A stretch of 64,000 nucleotides of DNA, taken from assembly GCF_012489685.1 (NCBI RefSeq), contig NC_080042.1:42832066-42896065 (forward strand), in the 5' to 3' direction. Shown here piece after piece: positions 12,101-22,721 of this stretch. The translations under genes and the position numbers were made by a program. How positions within the stretch are numbered: position 1 is the stretch's first letter; each line of letters begins with the position of its first letter. This stretch comes from Lotus japonicus (taxonomy: Eukaryota > Streptophyta > Magnoliopsida > Fabales > Fabaceae). The notes beneath the pieces are model-generated. The model ran no database searches. It saw only the letters and a program-made list of their open reading frames with translations, and was not told the DNA's origin.

Positions 12101-13111
12101 GGGCGCATCTAATATGGGAAAAGATTTATTTGTGTAACTTTGCACAACCAAACAAATTGTCCCTTCTACCCTTACTCCAAAAATTAATTCCATCTTCATC
12201 CTTCCCTTCATCTTCAACCCAAACCCAGACCTGCCTTCACCACAAGAACACATCTTCATCCTTCCATCTTCTTCTTTTGTCTCACCTTCATGTTCAATGT
12301 CCTCTAACAACCAAAACCCAGAAGAAAAAAATTTATTCTTCCACCTCCTCCCTTCCTCCACCACCAGAATCCCTCCCTTCCTCCACTTCGTCTCCCCCAC
12401 AACCACCTCAAAATCTGCTCACCGTTTCAGATCTGCCTTCAACACAAGCACACATCTCTTCCTCACTCTCACCTTATACGCTGCCTTTGCTACCTCTGTT
12501 CGACGCCGACGACCACCCTTCCTCCGTGGTGGTGCTGTATGCTTGGGAAAAGGAGTAACTCTCTTGCTATTTTTCTCTCTCTGCTTGCTACTCACTCTCT
12601 CAAGTGACCGAAATTGTTGTTTGGCTGGGGGGAAGGTGGGATCTAAGATCTGATATTGTAGATCGGTAGCCATGTTTTGGGGATCTGAGATTTGTAGAGC
12701 ATGGTAGCCATTTTTGGAGCTCACTTCTTCAAGTAACTAGCGGCGGCAGAGATAGGGGAAGAGAGGACGAGGGAGACAGAGCGAGAAAGGGACGATGGAG
12801 ATGAAAATTGCTCTGATGCTTGAACAATTTGAAGTGAAGAAAGAAATATAAACTTGGCATGTGGGTAATTGAAATTCAGATCGAAAAGGAATTGGGTTGT
12901 TTGCTTCTGTTGTAAATGGAATTATGTTTAGTCAGATGTTAACTTGCTTATCCATTTATTTTGTTTTGCATAAACTGGATTTGGGTTGGAGATGATGAAG
13001 ATGATGGGAAGGATGAAGATGAAATTAAATTTTAAAGTAATAGTAAAAAGGACAATTTGTTTGGTTGTGCAAGGTTGCACAAAGCTATTTTTGTGCATAT
13101 TAGATTTTCCC
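12101..13111. mobile_element. Mutator-type element (family with GGG...ATCTAATATG ends)
   Basis: Inverted ends contain ATCTAATATG and a shared block TTGCACAACCAAACAAATTG near each terminus. A perfect 9-bp TSD, TATATTGAG, flanks it (12092-12100 and 13112-13120). The element at 32383-33312 belongs to the same family. The interior is pyrimidine-rich on the left and purine-rich on the right and has no transposase. Reading frames at 12130-12653 are low-complexity, and I do not believe they code. Confidence 0.85.
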
Positions 13112-13120
13112 TATATTGAG

Positions 13121-13659
13121 AAGGAAATAGCATGTGCTTAAAATACCCATTTCTTCTCACTGTCGAAAAGAAAAGAAAGAAAAAGAAAAGGTGGACTCCA
13201 TCCTCTATTCCTCAATTTCTTATTCCAGCACCTTCCTCCCACCTTGATTTCACTCTCCATTTTCATTCCATATTTCCTCCATCATTTATTCACTCTTCAC
13301 TCAAGCTCTTACTCACAGTATTTGAAACTGTGAAAGTGGGTATTTGGGACTCTTCTCATCTCTTGGGTAGTGCTATTTAGAGCTCATTGAGGTAAAATTT
13401 TCAACTCAAAGATTAAGAAATCTGTTTTTATGGCATGAATTAGTAGTGGGCATTATCATAGCATAGTAGGAAATCAAGTGTTTGTTTTATTTTCATTAGT
13501 TTATTCAAAAACCATAAATCTCATAAATTGGGGGTTTTATCTAATCTCTTGGCTACCCAATATTGATGCTTAAATTCACAAGGTGGCGTCTATCTTGTTC
13601 CAACGGAAGGCACGGAAGGGATTTGAGCTTGCTCTTCATCGTTGTGAGTGTATAGTTTA
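13121..13659. other. No gene recognised; leader-like CT-rich sequence
   Basis: A CT-rich stretch (about 13145-13380) is followed by GAG|GTAAAATTTT, which looks like a 5' UTR with a splice donor. I find no following exons. It may be the promoter and first exon of a gene broken by the element at 13669. Confidence 0.3.
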
Positions 13660-13668
13660 TAAAGTGGC

Positions 13669-15142
13669 GGCTTAACTGCACTTTTCGTCCCCCACGTTTA
13701 CCTATTGTGCGATAATGGTCCCCAACGAAAATCATTAGCATAACGTGTCCCCAACGTTTAGCGCGTTTTGCACTTTTGGTCTTCCGTCCATTTCCATCCA
13801 AATTTTAACGGAATATTCCGTAAAAAATTTAATCATAAAATAAAATAAAATTTATCCATATACATTCATCACCTTGATATGAAAAATCCATAAACATATA
13901 TGAATCTTCATCTTCTTCATCACCGTGTTCATCATATTTTTTTTTAACCAAGAAAAATAAACCATCTTCCTTACATTCTTCATGTTCTTCAACAAAGAAT
14001 TAAACCATATGAAAATCAGGATCAACCCCTCTCCCCAAACTTGGGAAATATACCCACAAATATAATTAATCCTTTTCAAAACAATAACTAACCCACAAAA
14101 TAAAAACTTATGCAATCTGGAAGATGGTTTTAACAAATTAGTTGAATGTTGAATGCATGACCTGAAAGGATTTAAGTTTCTCAAAAAAAATAAAACCCCC
14201 AAAATGAAGAAAATTAAAAGAACAGATCAATTAGCTCAAGAACATATCAGAAAAAATGAACTAAAACAACCCAAACCTCTACAATCGAAGCCCTTCCCTC
14301 CCCTCCACCATAGAACCCAGCCACCGATTTCCACCATGCTTCTACAGCCTATAAGAACCCACATCAGCCTCAGAGCCACCAAATCAGAAGAAGCCAGATC
14401 GGCCTCAGAGAAAAAGAACCCAGGTCGGCCTTAGTGCCACCATGCATAAGAACCCAGAACCTAGATCGGCCTCAGAGCCACCATGCATAAGAAGAAGAAA
14501 GATAACAAGACCAGAAGACGAAGGGCGACAGTTTTGGAGCCTGGAACAAAGGGAGCGCGCCCTGGAGAGAGGAGGAGCGAGGTGTGTCGATGTGGGTTTT
14601 CGATCGGGCAAGGGCGGCGAGTCCTCATGGAGGTGATTGCAGCGACGCAGCTTTTAGGCGGTGGTGAAGGCTTGGGTTTCGTGTTACAGAGAGAGATTGA
14701 GGGTTCACAATGTTCAGATCCGTCCAGATCGAACAAAAATGGGGGATTTTGGCTGTGGGTTTTGCAGCAATGGGGGTGGGGGTAGTGGTGGTTGTTCACC
14801 AGAGGGGTTTGTGGCTTGAGTTGATTTGGTGTTCTCTAAGTTTTGATTTGTTTTGATTTTGATAATAGTTTTGCTGTGTTGGGTGAATTTGATGCTAAAG
14901 AAGAGGGAGAGAGGTGAGGATGAAGGTTGAAGATGAAGATGATGATTATTATTCAATTATGTCTTTTCTTGTTTTTATTTTAATTTTTTTTCCAGAAATC
15001 CGTTAAAATTTGGATGGAAATGGACGGAAGACCAAATGTGCAAAACGCGCTAAACGTTGGGGACGCGTTATGCTAATGATTTTTGTTAGGGACCATTATC
15101 GCACAATAGGTAAACGTGGGGGACGAAAAGTGCAGTTAAGCC
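13669..15142. mobile_element. Mutator-type element (GGCTTAACTGCAC family)
   Basis: Both ends start GGCTTAACTGCACTTTTCG when read inward, and the inverted homology extends about 135 bp. A perfect 9-bp TSD, TAAAGTGGC, lies at 13660-13668 and 15143-15151. No transposase is seen. The interior holds a short tandem repeat (14345-14490) and again 'cttcatcttcttc' subterminal stretches. The small frames inside overlap on both strands and are not convincing genes. Confidence 0.9.
14345..14490. repeat. Degenerate tandem repeat inside the Mutator-type element
   Basis: Roughly three to four copies of a unit containing CGGCCTCAGAGCCACCAT and AAGAACCCAGA, with indels between copies. Confidence 0.6.
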
Positions 15143-15590
15143 TAAAGTGGCAAGTTTTTACATTTAGTTTTCATGGGAGAAGCACAAAACTATATTTTCA
15201 GTTCAAGCTCTATATATATTATATCTTATGTCCATGAGTTTTATTCCATATTAGAAGCATATGAAATAGTTAGCGCTTAAGTTGTTTTTTTTTCTCCATA
15301 TTTAACTCTTGGACTTTTGATCATTTGTGACTTTCTTTTTGACTCTATGTGTTATGATGCTTAAGTTTCACGCTTAGTAGAGATGATAGAAGATTCACGA
15401 AAGTGCTAGACGGTTATGTGAGAGTTTAGAATTTAAACTCATGAGAAGGAAGATGACACTGAAGGAGATTTGAAAAGTTAGTACATGATATATATACATA
15501 CCTATATTTTTGTATTTGAGCTGAACCTAAAACTATATTCTATCAAATCTTATGTTTGAAAATTATGTGATAAGTTCTATTTCGGGAAGC

Positions 15591-15809
15591 CGTTCGTCGC
15601 AATGAAGAGATAATGCGACATAATTACTGTTCGTCGCAACGAAGAGATAATGCGACATATGTACCGTTCGTCGCAACGAAGAGATAATGTGACCTATGCA
15701 CTTTATGTCATAGTATAATACCGTTCGTCACAACGAAGAGATAATGTGACTATGCAAATTCCTGCTTTATAGTAGCACACCGTTTGTCGCAACGAAGAGA
15801 CAATGCGGC
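15591..15809 (+). repeat. Five-copy 29-bp hairpin repeat
   Basis: Five copies of a 29-bp unit lie at 15591-15619, 15628-15656, 15665-15693, 15722-15750 and 15781-15809. In the best copies the unit holds the arms GTCGCA and TGCGAC around ACGAAGAGATAA, so each copy can form a small stem-loop. Spacers are 8, 8, 28 and 30 bp and differ in sequence. Copies differ by one to four bases, and changes occur in both arms. Confidence 0.85.
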
Positions 15810-15959
15810 CTATATGCATATAGTTCATGAATGTGATTTTGTTGAATGATGAAAGTTGAAGTTACTTCCCAGTTTTATTATTTTGTTTTTGGATTAAAAG
15901 CTTGTGTGAAAGTGTGTGGAGTTTTCAGAAATATAAAGGTGTCCATTATTTTGTTCCTT

Positions 15960-16098
15960 TTTTCGGCCTAGTTGGGTTCTCTTTTGATCGTTGAGATAAC
16001 TCGTTTTTTTGGGTTATCTTCTCTCCCTGAGGGTGTTGTCCTTAGGGGTTTTTTGTGGTCATTAATAGATATTCCTTCATCTTTCAAAAAAAATATAT
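15960..16098 (+). mobile_element. Possible LINE 3' tail
   Basis: A T/G-rich stretch ends ATTCCTTCATCTTTCAAAAAAAA, the form of plant LINE 3' ends (compare 49045-49067). I could not identify a TSD. Confidence 0.35.
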
Positions 16099-16109
16099 AT
16101 GGTATGCCT

Positions 16110-16443
16110 AAGATCTGATTTTTATGGTCGTGCCTTAAGTGCTTCTCCTTTCCGCGCACTTTATTTATTATGCTTCACTAAGTCATTGCGACTTACCCCT
16201 TTATTATTTCCATTTTTTTTAGATTCACAAGCAGCGGTGTAGCGGATTTTTGGGATTACTGAGTTACCCAGGAGTCATCACTTGTTTTGGTATGCTTCCA
16301 TTGTGCGGTGGCTAGTATGTTCGTTTTGTCGACTCCAGTATGATGAAGCCATAGGGGTAGAAAGTTGTTTACTTACTTTGAGTTGTAATTATTAAACTCA
16401 CTATGTTACGGCTTTGTTTGGTTTGTACTCTTAAGACCCTACG
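16110..16443. other. No gene recognised; interrupted by the next element
   Basis: The sequence is unique as far as I can see and resembles the U5 part of another gypsy LTR (AGATTCACAAGCAGCGGTG). It continues after the inserted element at 21785. Confidence 0.3.
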
Positions 16444-16448
16444 ATGGG

Positions 16449-17086
16449 TGTAAGGCCCAAGTTTTAACGCTTTGGATAAGTGAATAAAATAAAAGAGTTA
16501 TTTGATTAAGATAAATTTGGAAAGGAAAAAGGTTCAGGAAAAGTCCAAGAATTTATCGAAAAACCGAAAGAGTTATAGCACGACTAACATACGCTTAATC
16601 CTAGGTCAAAGGTATTAGTGAATAGTTAATTTACGCTTTAGGACACGATGGAAACTAATTCCAAAAATCCTCAGAGAAATGTTAGAACTTCTCTTTTCCG
16701 TCCTTAAACAATCATTTCGATGCGAAATCCTGGAAAGTACGAATGTCAAATTCCAATTCTCGGAAGTTTGCCGAAACGGAATCCCTGATAGTTCGAGAAA
16801 ACCTAAGATCGACAGACGATGAAGACTTTTTCTATTTGGAGCTGCAAAAGAAGATTCCACCCGCGTACTCCTATTTCTCTCATCATTCCTAATCTTTCTT
16901 CAGAAGGAAGTTTTCTCATCCGACGATCACTGCAAAAAGTAGTTTTTCGGGATAATCCGACTTACACCGACTTATGCCGATTTTGGATCTTTTGGTTTAA
17001 TTCCAAGAATCCTGTTTTGAATTCTGGAATTCTGTCGCCAGAACCTATCTTAGAATGCGCAGAGGAACGCGCAGGAAAAATCGGAA
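16449..17086 (+). repeat. Inverted LTR-start arm, left
   Basis: Reverse-complement match of 21142-21779 over about 638 bp with only a few differences. At 17086 the sequence changes abruptly from LTR to gag, with the shared bases TCGGA at the junction. Confidence 0.9.
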
Positions 17087-17089
17087 GTG

Positions 17090-17602
17090 TTTGGCCAAAG
17101 ATTCCAACTTGGCAGCATATTCCGGAATAGTCATGCTCCCTTGACGAAGAGTCAGAAACTGCGACTCACGCTCGTCACGAGCACTATCAGGAAAGTACTT
17201 TTCCAGAAAAGCAGCACGAAATGAAGCCCAGTTCACTTCCACATTATTTGCTTCCATCATTCCTCTGGTACCCCTCCACCAGTACTCAGCATCGCCCAGC
17301 AGCAGATAAGTTGCCAGGCCCACCTTGGCCCCTTCACTAGTCTGTAGTACTTCGAAAATCTTCTCAATCTCTTGGATCCAGAGATCCGCCTCGTCCGGGT
17401 CGGTCCCACCCGTGAACTTGGGTGGATTTTGTCTTCTGAAATCATTCAATCCCCTGTTCTGGTCCAGGGCTGCTTCTCTCTGAAGCCGGTGTAGCTCACG
17501 TGCATCCTCAGCGGCACGCCTATGTGCATTGTCATTCGTTTGTACAGTCATTGCTTGGACCAAAGTGGCCACCATCTCAGCAAGTTGGTTCGCGTTCACC
17601 AT
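17090..17602 (-). pseudogene. Truncated gypsy Gag (N-terminus and part of capsid)
   Basis: The ATG at 17602 opens a frame of about 170 gag residues. It has an N-terminal helix region and a capsid part with PPKFTGGTDPDEADLWIQEI and LLLGDAEYWWRG, typical of the retrotransposon gag domain that coats element RNA. It stops being gag at ESLAKHF, where the inverted LTR arm begins; the frame then runs a few residues into the arm. The nucleocapsid and everything downstream are lost. Confidence 0.85.
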
Positions 17603-17799
17603 GTTCTGTATTCGTTTAGCAAACAGTCAGTACCAATCATAAGATAGTATTATGCATAGCTATACAATATGATTAGGTAGCAACTTCAATCATTTAAAGC
17701 GAAGATCGCTTGGCAGACAATCAATTTTTTCTCTTTGCAGAGTCACACAACCTAGCACAGAAGACCTATTCCCCAAAGACTCCCGAAAGACTCGACAAG

Positions 17800-17811
17800 C
17801 TCTGATACCAC
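17800..17811 (-). promoter_or_regulatory. Primer-binding site, initiator tRNA-Met type
   Basis: TGGTATCAGAGC on the minus strand, three bases after the TTACA end of the LTR. Confidence 0.9.
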
Positions 17812-18293
17812 AATGTAACACCCCGATTTCGGTGGCGTCACTTTAGTAACCAAAAGAAATACTTAAGCGGAAAAACGTGAATTATTTTTTTTCGACAATA
17901 TAACTAAAGACAGAAAGCAATAAACTTCCCAACAAAAGATAAAAGAAACTACTATACAACTATATATACATGCCTCGCTAAATACAACCACGTCACGAGT
18001 AACCTCCAGTGACGGGTGACAGAAAGAGAGTAACGCCCGAAGGCAATATGTACAGTCCAAGATAAAAATACTGTGTCCGCAACACTAAACCACAAAATCT
18101 GAGAACAAGTTGGCCCAGCGGCCTAAGAGAAGACCCCCTAAATCCAACCAGCTCTCTGTGATCTCCATAGGAAACCACACAAAAAGCTACCGGTAGGAAA
18201 CTACCCTGTCCCCAAAACTGAAGCATGACGGTCAGAGCATCGACACTACTCCTACACTATCCCTACCCGAGGAGCCCACACTAGCACTCGATC

Positions 18294-18776
18294 CTACATG
18301 CTAGCGCGGTCGTCATCCGAATCTGCATCCAAGACGACTAAGTCGACATACTCAACACTGCCCTCTCTGTCCACCCTAATGCGCTCCTGCACTGGCCTCT
18401 CGGGCTCGGGGCCCGGAACGAGATCCGCGACGACAGCAGCAGCAGTAGACGGACTAGACTCCGTCGAAGCCCCACCTACTGGCACCTCCTCAGAGGGGTC
18501 CTCATCATCCGAAGGGGATGGTGGCGGTGGAGGTCCTCCCAAGCCGGGTCCACAGTGTACTCCTGGAGGCAGGTTGAAGCTCACTATGTGCCTCCTCATC
18601 ACTCCCTCCGTCAAGCGTCCGAATCGGTCGACACGGTCCTCCATGACCCGACCGGTGTAGGTCGCACGGTGGCCCTCGGGATCGACCACCCATGCACCTG
18701 GGTCGTCTTGATCAAGCATCTCGTACCTGGTCCCCCCCGAGGGGCTGACCATGGTAAACCAATCCCCCATACTCAT
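18294..18776 (-). CDS. LTR-encoded protein of unknown function, 160 aa
   Basis: The ATG at 18776 directly follows a 3' splice site (TTTGTCAG, AG at 18778-18777). I see no ATG in the predicted leader exons upstream (about 21070-20960 and 20296-20219), so this would be the first start codon of the spliced RNA. The product begins MSMGDWFTMVSPSGG. It continues with WVVDPEGHRATYTGRV, EDRVDRFGRLTEGV and SFNLPPGVHCG, then a Pro/Ser-rich linker (about residues 82-125) and an acidic end (DADSDDD). The LTR at 59299 has the same frame, also starting right after an acceptor, with many synonymous differences. I do not recognise the domain. The open frame continues 19 codons upstream of the acceptor, so an unspliced form is possible. 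Confidence 0.6.
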   Translation of the reverse strand: MSMGDWFTMVSPSGGTRYEMLDQDDPGAWVVDPEGHRATYTGRVMEDRVDRFGRLTEGVMRRHIVSFNLPPGVHCGPGLGGPPPPPSPSDDEDPSEEVPVGGASTESSPSTAAAVVADLVPGPEPERPVQERIRVDREGSVEYVDLVVLDADSDDDRASM

Positions 18777-19457
18777 CTGACAAATGGCGTAGTCCGCCCA
18801 AACACACACAGCAGACGCGAGGGTCAACTCCAAAGAATTATATAATTAATAAAACCAGATATAATTATAGGATAATAAATACTTGCCTCTCAGGCTTATA
18901 AGTTTTGGGATAGCTTCCTAGGGTTGCATGTATCACAATGAATATAAAGAACCATAAAAACAAGTAGCATGCCTCAAGAATAGGATAAACAGTTACCAAT
19001 CACACTCAGCAACTAAGTCAGCATGTATGTTGCATGAAATGCAATGCTGGGTAACAAAATGCATTCCGGAAGAAGGATGGACATCAACGAGGCGGCCCTA
19101 ACACCAGCCACGGTGGGTACCTTCCTGCTCGCGTGTCTCTTACACCACACAAAAGTAGTCAGATCAGCAGTGAACCCGTAGGTCTGCCATTCCGTCTGCT
19201 ACTGAGGACCACCGTAGTGTCCTAAATATGGAAATCCGGGTCTTATGACCATTTTGGAATCCACCGAGGTCCGGTATCACGCCGTGTATTAACCTCAAAA
19301 TGAGTGCATGAATGCAAGTGATTAGCCAAACAACGTCTCCGACCTCACCCGACACGTCGTCACGTGTTCTAGTTAACTTATTGTCTCTAAAAAGCCTACC
19401 CTAAGGCAAACGTCGATTCTGCGACAAAATGAATTAATCAAAAGAAGAAGAAGATAC

Positions 19458-19627
19458 TTTGGAACTCATGGTTCCCGGCTAAACTTTAGATAGCCAATCA
19501 ATAAACTGCTCATCGAGCGAAAAGGTACCGAAGTACTTGGAAACTTATAGTTCCCGGCTAAACTTTAGATAGCCAAACAATAAACTGCTCATCGAGCGAA
19601 AAGGTACCGAAGTACTTGGAAACTTAT
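19458..19627. repeat. Two-copy tandem repeat inside the long LTR
   Basis: A unit of about 86 bp containing GTTCCCGGCTAAACTTTAG and AAAGGTACCGAAGTACTTGG occurs twice. It lies in the predicted second LTR intron; the related LTR at 41497 has a different minisatellite in the corresponding region. Confidence 0.85.
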
Positions 19628-20218
19628 AGATTTCCTCAAAACTTGGACTCGACGACACTTCTCATATTTCCAAACTAATACTCAAGCTCTATGCTCTTAT
19701 CTAAGGATGTTATTATTGTTCAAAGGATTTAGAAATTGATTAATGTCTTATGAATTTTCGTAATAAAATAGATTTCATTTAATCTTATAATACTTCCTAA
19801 GAGTTTTCAGAGATCCCATAATCTCAAATAATTCCCTGAGAAGGTCTCGATCCATTAAAACATAACAAGGTCCGAACTCCGTTCGTCCTTCTAAACTTTC
19901 TCAAAATCTCATAAAAATTCGGCATGACTTGCCCGCAATCCTCACTCCTCAGAAATCTCAGGTGCACGTGGAATAGCATAAATAAAACAGCTCAGTCAAA
20001 AGCATAACAGCATATTCCAACACATCCTAAGTTAACCATGTAGCACATAGCATGTGAATCATTTAGCACACAATATCATGGCATCAATTACTCAACAAGG
20101 TCGGCCGAAGCCTCAGAGAACAATTCAGACATTTAGAAATTAAGTGCATAACACATAAATCAAGTCGAACTTGTCGACACCTAAAGCATTATCTAGTAAT
20201 TCAGAGAGTAGCCCTCAC

Positions 20219-20296
20219 CGGTGGGTCTTCCAGCTTCTTCCTCGAAATGTTCTTCAAGCTCTTCTCCTTGATCTCTGGGAATCTCCTCAAACGAAC
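20219..20296 (-). other. 78-nt internal leader exon of the LTR gene
   Basis: On the minus strand it follows acceptor TTTTCCTTAAG and precedes donor GTGAGGGC. It contains no ATG. Exons at the same place in the other two long LTRs also measure exactly 78 nt (43691-43768 and 60799-60876). Confidence 0.6.
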
Positions 20297-20959
20297 CTTA
20301 AGGAAAAATCACAGAAATCAACACCAAGAGTCAGAAACTCAGCAATCAAAGAGTCCTAGGGTTACACGGTACACCACTACCTCCGTGGTACGACAATCTA
20401 ACGCGTTAAGACAAGTTTTCGAAAAATCGGATTCTCCCCCCCCCCCTTGATATAGCTCTCGGCCACTTCCTTTAATTGGGAGGGTCAATTTTTCTTCGAT
20501 CAAACTTGGTTCCTAGGTTAACATAAGCCGTAACTAAGACGGTTCTAAGCTCGGAAAAATTTTCGGATCGAAAACTGATATAGGGGTAGTTTGGTCATTA
20601 TTTTTAGCTCAAAATTTCAAAATTGGATTTTTGAAAAACAAATTGGATGGGGACGTCCACAACGACGTTTATGACGACAAATCCTACTAGCACTAAGCCA
20701 AGTCGATAGATTAGCGCGTAAAGGTTGCGACTTTGCCGAAAAATGGGTATTTAAGGTAAAAATTGATCCCGGTGGCATTTCGTCGACATTCGACAAAATC
20801 TAATCCGCAGAACACGCTCAGGAGCATGCAGGGAAGAAGTTTAGACACTGAAATCAGCGTATTTGAACAGTTTTTGAAAAACCTCAAAATTTTGAACTCA
20901 GAAAGTCGTAGGAGAAATGGACAGAAACGACGATTCGAAGGAGAGTATAGTTTACCTAC

Positions 20960-21106
20960 CTCGAGGTCTTCGATTAGTGACGATCGGTGAAGCAAACGGG
21001 CAAGAAACGACGAAGATCCGGATCTCTCTCTCTCTAGGAGCTCGCGGGTTTGGGGAGGGGAAATGGGTATTTTTGCAAAAAATCTAATTTTTCAAGCTAT
21101 TTATAG
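20960..21106 (-). promoter_or_regulatory. LTR promoter and first leader exon
   Basis: TATA box CTATAAATAG lies at 21106-21097 (minus). The predicted first exon runs from about 21070 to 20960 and ends ACCTCGAG|GTAGGT. No ATG lies between the TATA box and this donor. Confidence 0.6.
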
Positions 21107-21141
21107 GTTTTGGAAAAAACGGAAAAAAGATTTTTTTGCGA

Positions 21142-21779
21142 TTCCGATTTTTCCTGCGCGTTCCTCTGCGCATTCTAAGATAGGTTCTGGCGACAGAATT
21201 CCAGAATTCAAAACAGGATTCTTGGAATTAAACCAAAAGATCCAAAATCGGCATAAGTCGGTGTAAGTCGGATTATCCCGAAAAACTACTTTTTGCAGTG
21301 ATCGTCGGATGAGAAAACTTCCTTCTGAAGAAAGATTAGGAATGATGAGAGAAATAGGAGAACGCGGGTGGAATCTTCTTTTGCAGCTCCGAATAGAAAA
21401 AGTCTTCATCGTCTGTCGATCTTAGGTTTTCTCGAACTATCAGGGATTCCGTTTCGGCAAACTTCCGAGAATTGGAATTTGACATTCGTACTTTCCAGGA
21501 TTTCGCATCGAAATGATTGTTTAAGGACGGAAAAGAGAAGTTCTAACATTTCTCTGAGGATTTTTGGAATTAGTTTCCATCGTGTCCTAAAGCGTAAATT
21601 AACTATTCACTAATACCTTTGACCTAGGATTAAGCGTATGTTAGTCGTGCTATAACTCTTTCGGTTTTTCGATAAATTCTTGGACTTTTCCTGAACCTTT
21701 TTCCTTTCCAAATTTATCTTAATCAAATAACTCTTTTATTTTATTCACTTATCCAAAGCGTTAAAACTTGGGCCTTACA
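21142..21779 (-). repeat. Inverted LTR-start arm, right
   Basis: This is the first 638 bp of the complete LTR and pairs with 16449-17086. Confidence 0.9.
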
Positions 21780-21784
21780 ATGGG

Positions 21785-22277
21785 TGTTATTTTGTTTTGA
21801 TGTAATATCTTGTTACTGGGTTCTAGATATATGCTATGACAGGTATTTATCATTTTGATGAGGTTAATGCTGAAAATACAAAGGAAACTCTGTCGAAATT
21901 ACAGTAAAACTTGATACTTTAATTTTAAGTGTACATAAATATATTTTGATTTTGACATCATTGCCTCTCTTTTTTAATGAATTATAATGTTCTATATTCT
22001 TCGCAGTCAGTATGTTTGATGTTGTCTTGGTCCTTAAATTTGGTTTCTTTATCCATGCAATTTGTATCCTAACCAAATCTGTACCTATATTCTTTACAAT
22101 TGAATGTTCTAACTGTAACTTAATACCACAATTGATTATAGGATTCTAGAATCCCTTAAAGGAAGGGAGTAACAGGAGAGTAAACCAATTGTGACTCCCT
22201 TGGTCATTTGGCATTGACTGTGTAAGGTTCTATTTGGTATTGTACTACCTAACTACTTTGGGCCTTTCTGATTTCAT
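21785..22277. other. No gene recognised
   Basis: Continuation of the sequence interrupted at 16443, followed by AT-rich DNA up to the truncated gypsy LTR. Short frames on either strand show no recognisable domain. Confidence 0.4.
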
Positions 22278-22611
22278 GGTGTCTAGCTGAGTGGACTGGG
22301 CGAGACCCCAGGGTCTCTCGCCCAGGAGCGCTGGCCTGGGGCGATGAGCAGACAAGGGACTTGGGCCTTCCTCCCGGAGGCCCAATTGGCCCATTAGAAT
22401 GATTTAGAGGCGCTAAGCCCAACTCCCCCAACTATAAATAGGGGAGGGATACCAATTGTAAAGGACTCTTGGCTCATTTGAGAAATAACAAACTTGAAAT
22501 TCAGTTACACTTTCTCTCTAAGCGGTTACCCTCTCCTTCGCTCTAGGAATCTCGCATCACGTTCCTTACACCTTAGGTACTACACCTCATCTCAATGTTC
22601 ATGATGGAACA
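22278..22611 (+). repeat. Truncated 5' LTR
   Basis: Matches 31097-31431 closely, including the TATA box ACTATAAATAGGGG at 22431. The first roughly 145 bp present in the 3' LTR are absent here. Confidence 0.85.
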
Positions 22612-22613
22612 TT

Positions 22614-22631
22614 TGGCGTCGTCTGTGGGGA
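22614..22631 (+). promoter_or_regulatory. Probable primer-binding site
   Basis: TGGCGTCGTCTGTGGGGA begins two bases after the LTR end. This form is common in Tat-like gypsy elements; I am not certain which tRNA it matches. Confidence 0.6.
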
Positions 22632-22721
22632 ACAGTAGATTTTGATTCCCGAACTACGTGGATTGCAATTTAGTTTAGAAAAATTCGGTTTTCTGTGAGG
22701 TTTTCTGCGATTTGAAGATTT

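Larger units (their letters stand above)
16449..21779 (-). mobile_element. Ty3/gypsy element with inverted LTR starts at both ends
   Basis: On the minus strand the element reads: complete LTR (21779-17815), primer-binding site (17811-17800), gag start (17602 to about 17090), then an inverted copy of the first 638 bp of the LTR (17086-16449). Both outer ends are therefore TGTAAGGCCCAAG read inward. A 5-bp TSD, ATGGG (16444-16448 and 21780-21784), flanks the whole unit, so it was inserted by integrase in this form. Protease, RT and integrase are absent. The two inverted arms are almost identical, so the event is young. The long LTR, Met-tRNA primer site and gag type fit a Tekay/Del-like chromovirus; the lineage is my inference. 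Confidence 0.88.
17815..21779 (-). repeat. Complete long LTR (3965 bp)
   Basis: On the minus strand it starts TGTAAGGCCC and ends GGTGTTACA. A TATA box lies about 675 nt from the start. The very long region after the TATA box holds a two-intron leader and a protein frame (separate entries). It is related to the LTRs at 41497-45268 and 59299-62826 but forms another subfamily (TGTAAGGCC versus TGTAAGACC). Confidence 0.88.

Noticed and set aside
12130..12653. Ser/Pro-rich frames on both strands
   Set aside because: They lie in the CT-rich interior of a Mutator-type element, overlap each other in several frames and show no domain.
14153..14956. Overlapping 60-110 codon frames
   Set aside because: Located in a tandem repeat within a Mutator-type element; composition-driven.
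15591..15809. CRISPR-like array
   Set aside because: Units and spacers are irregular, spacers are as short as 8 bp, no cas genes are present and the context is a plant nuclear genome. Reported as a hairpin repeat instead.
16615..16860. 81-aa frame found twice, identical (also 21368-21613)
   Set aside because: Both copies lie in the inverted LTR arms. Identity reflects the recent duplication, not coding constraint, and it lies before the LTR TATA box.
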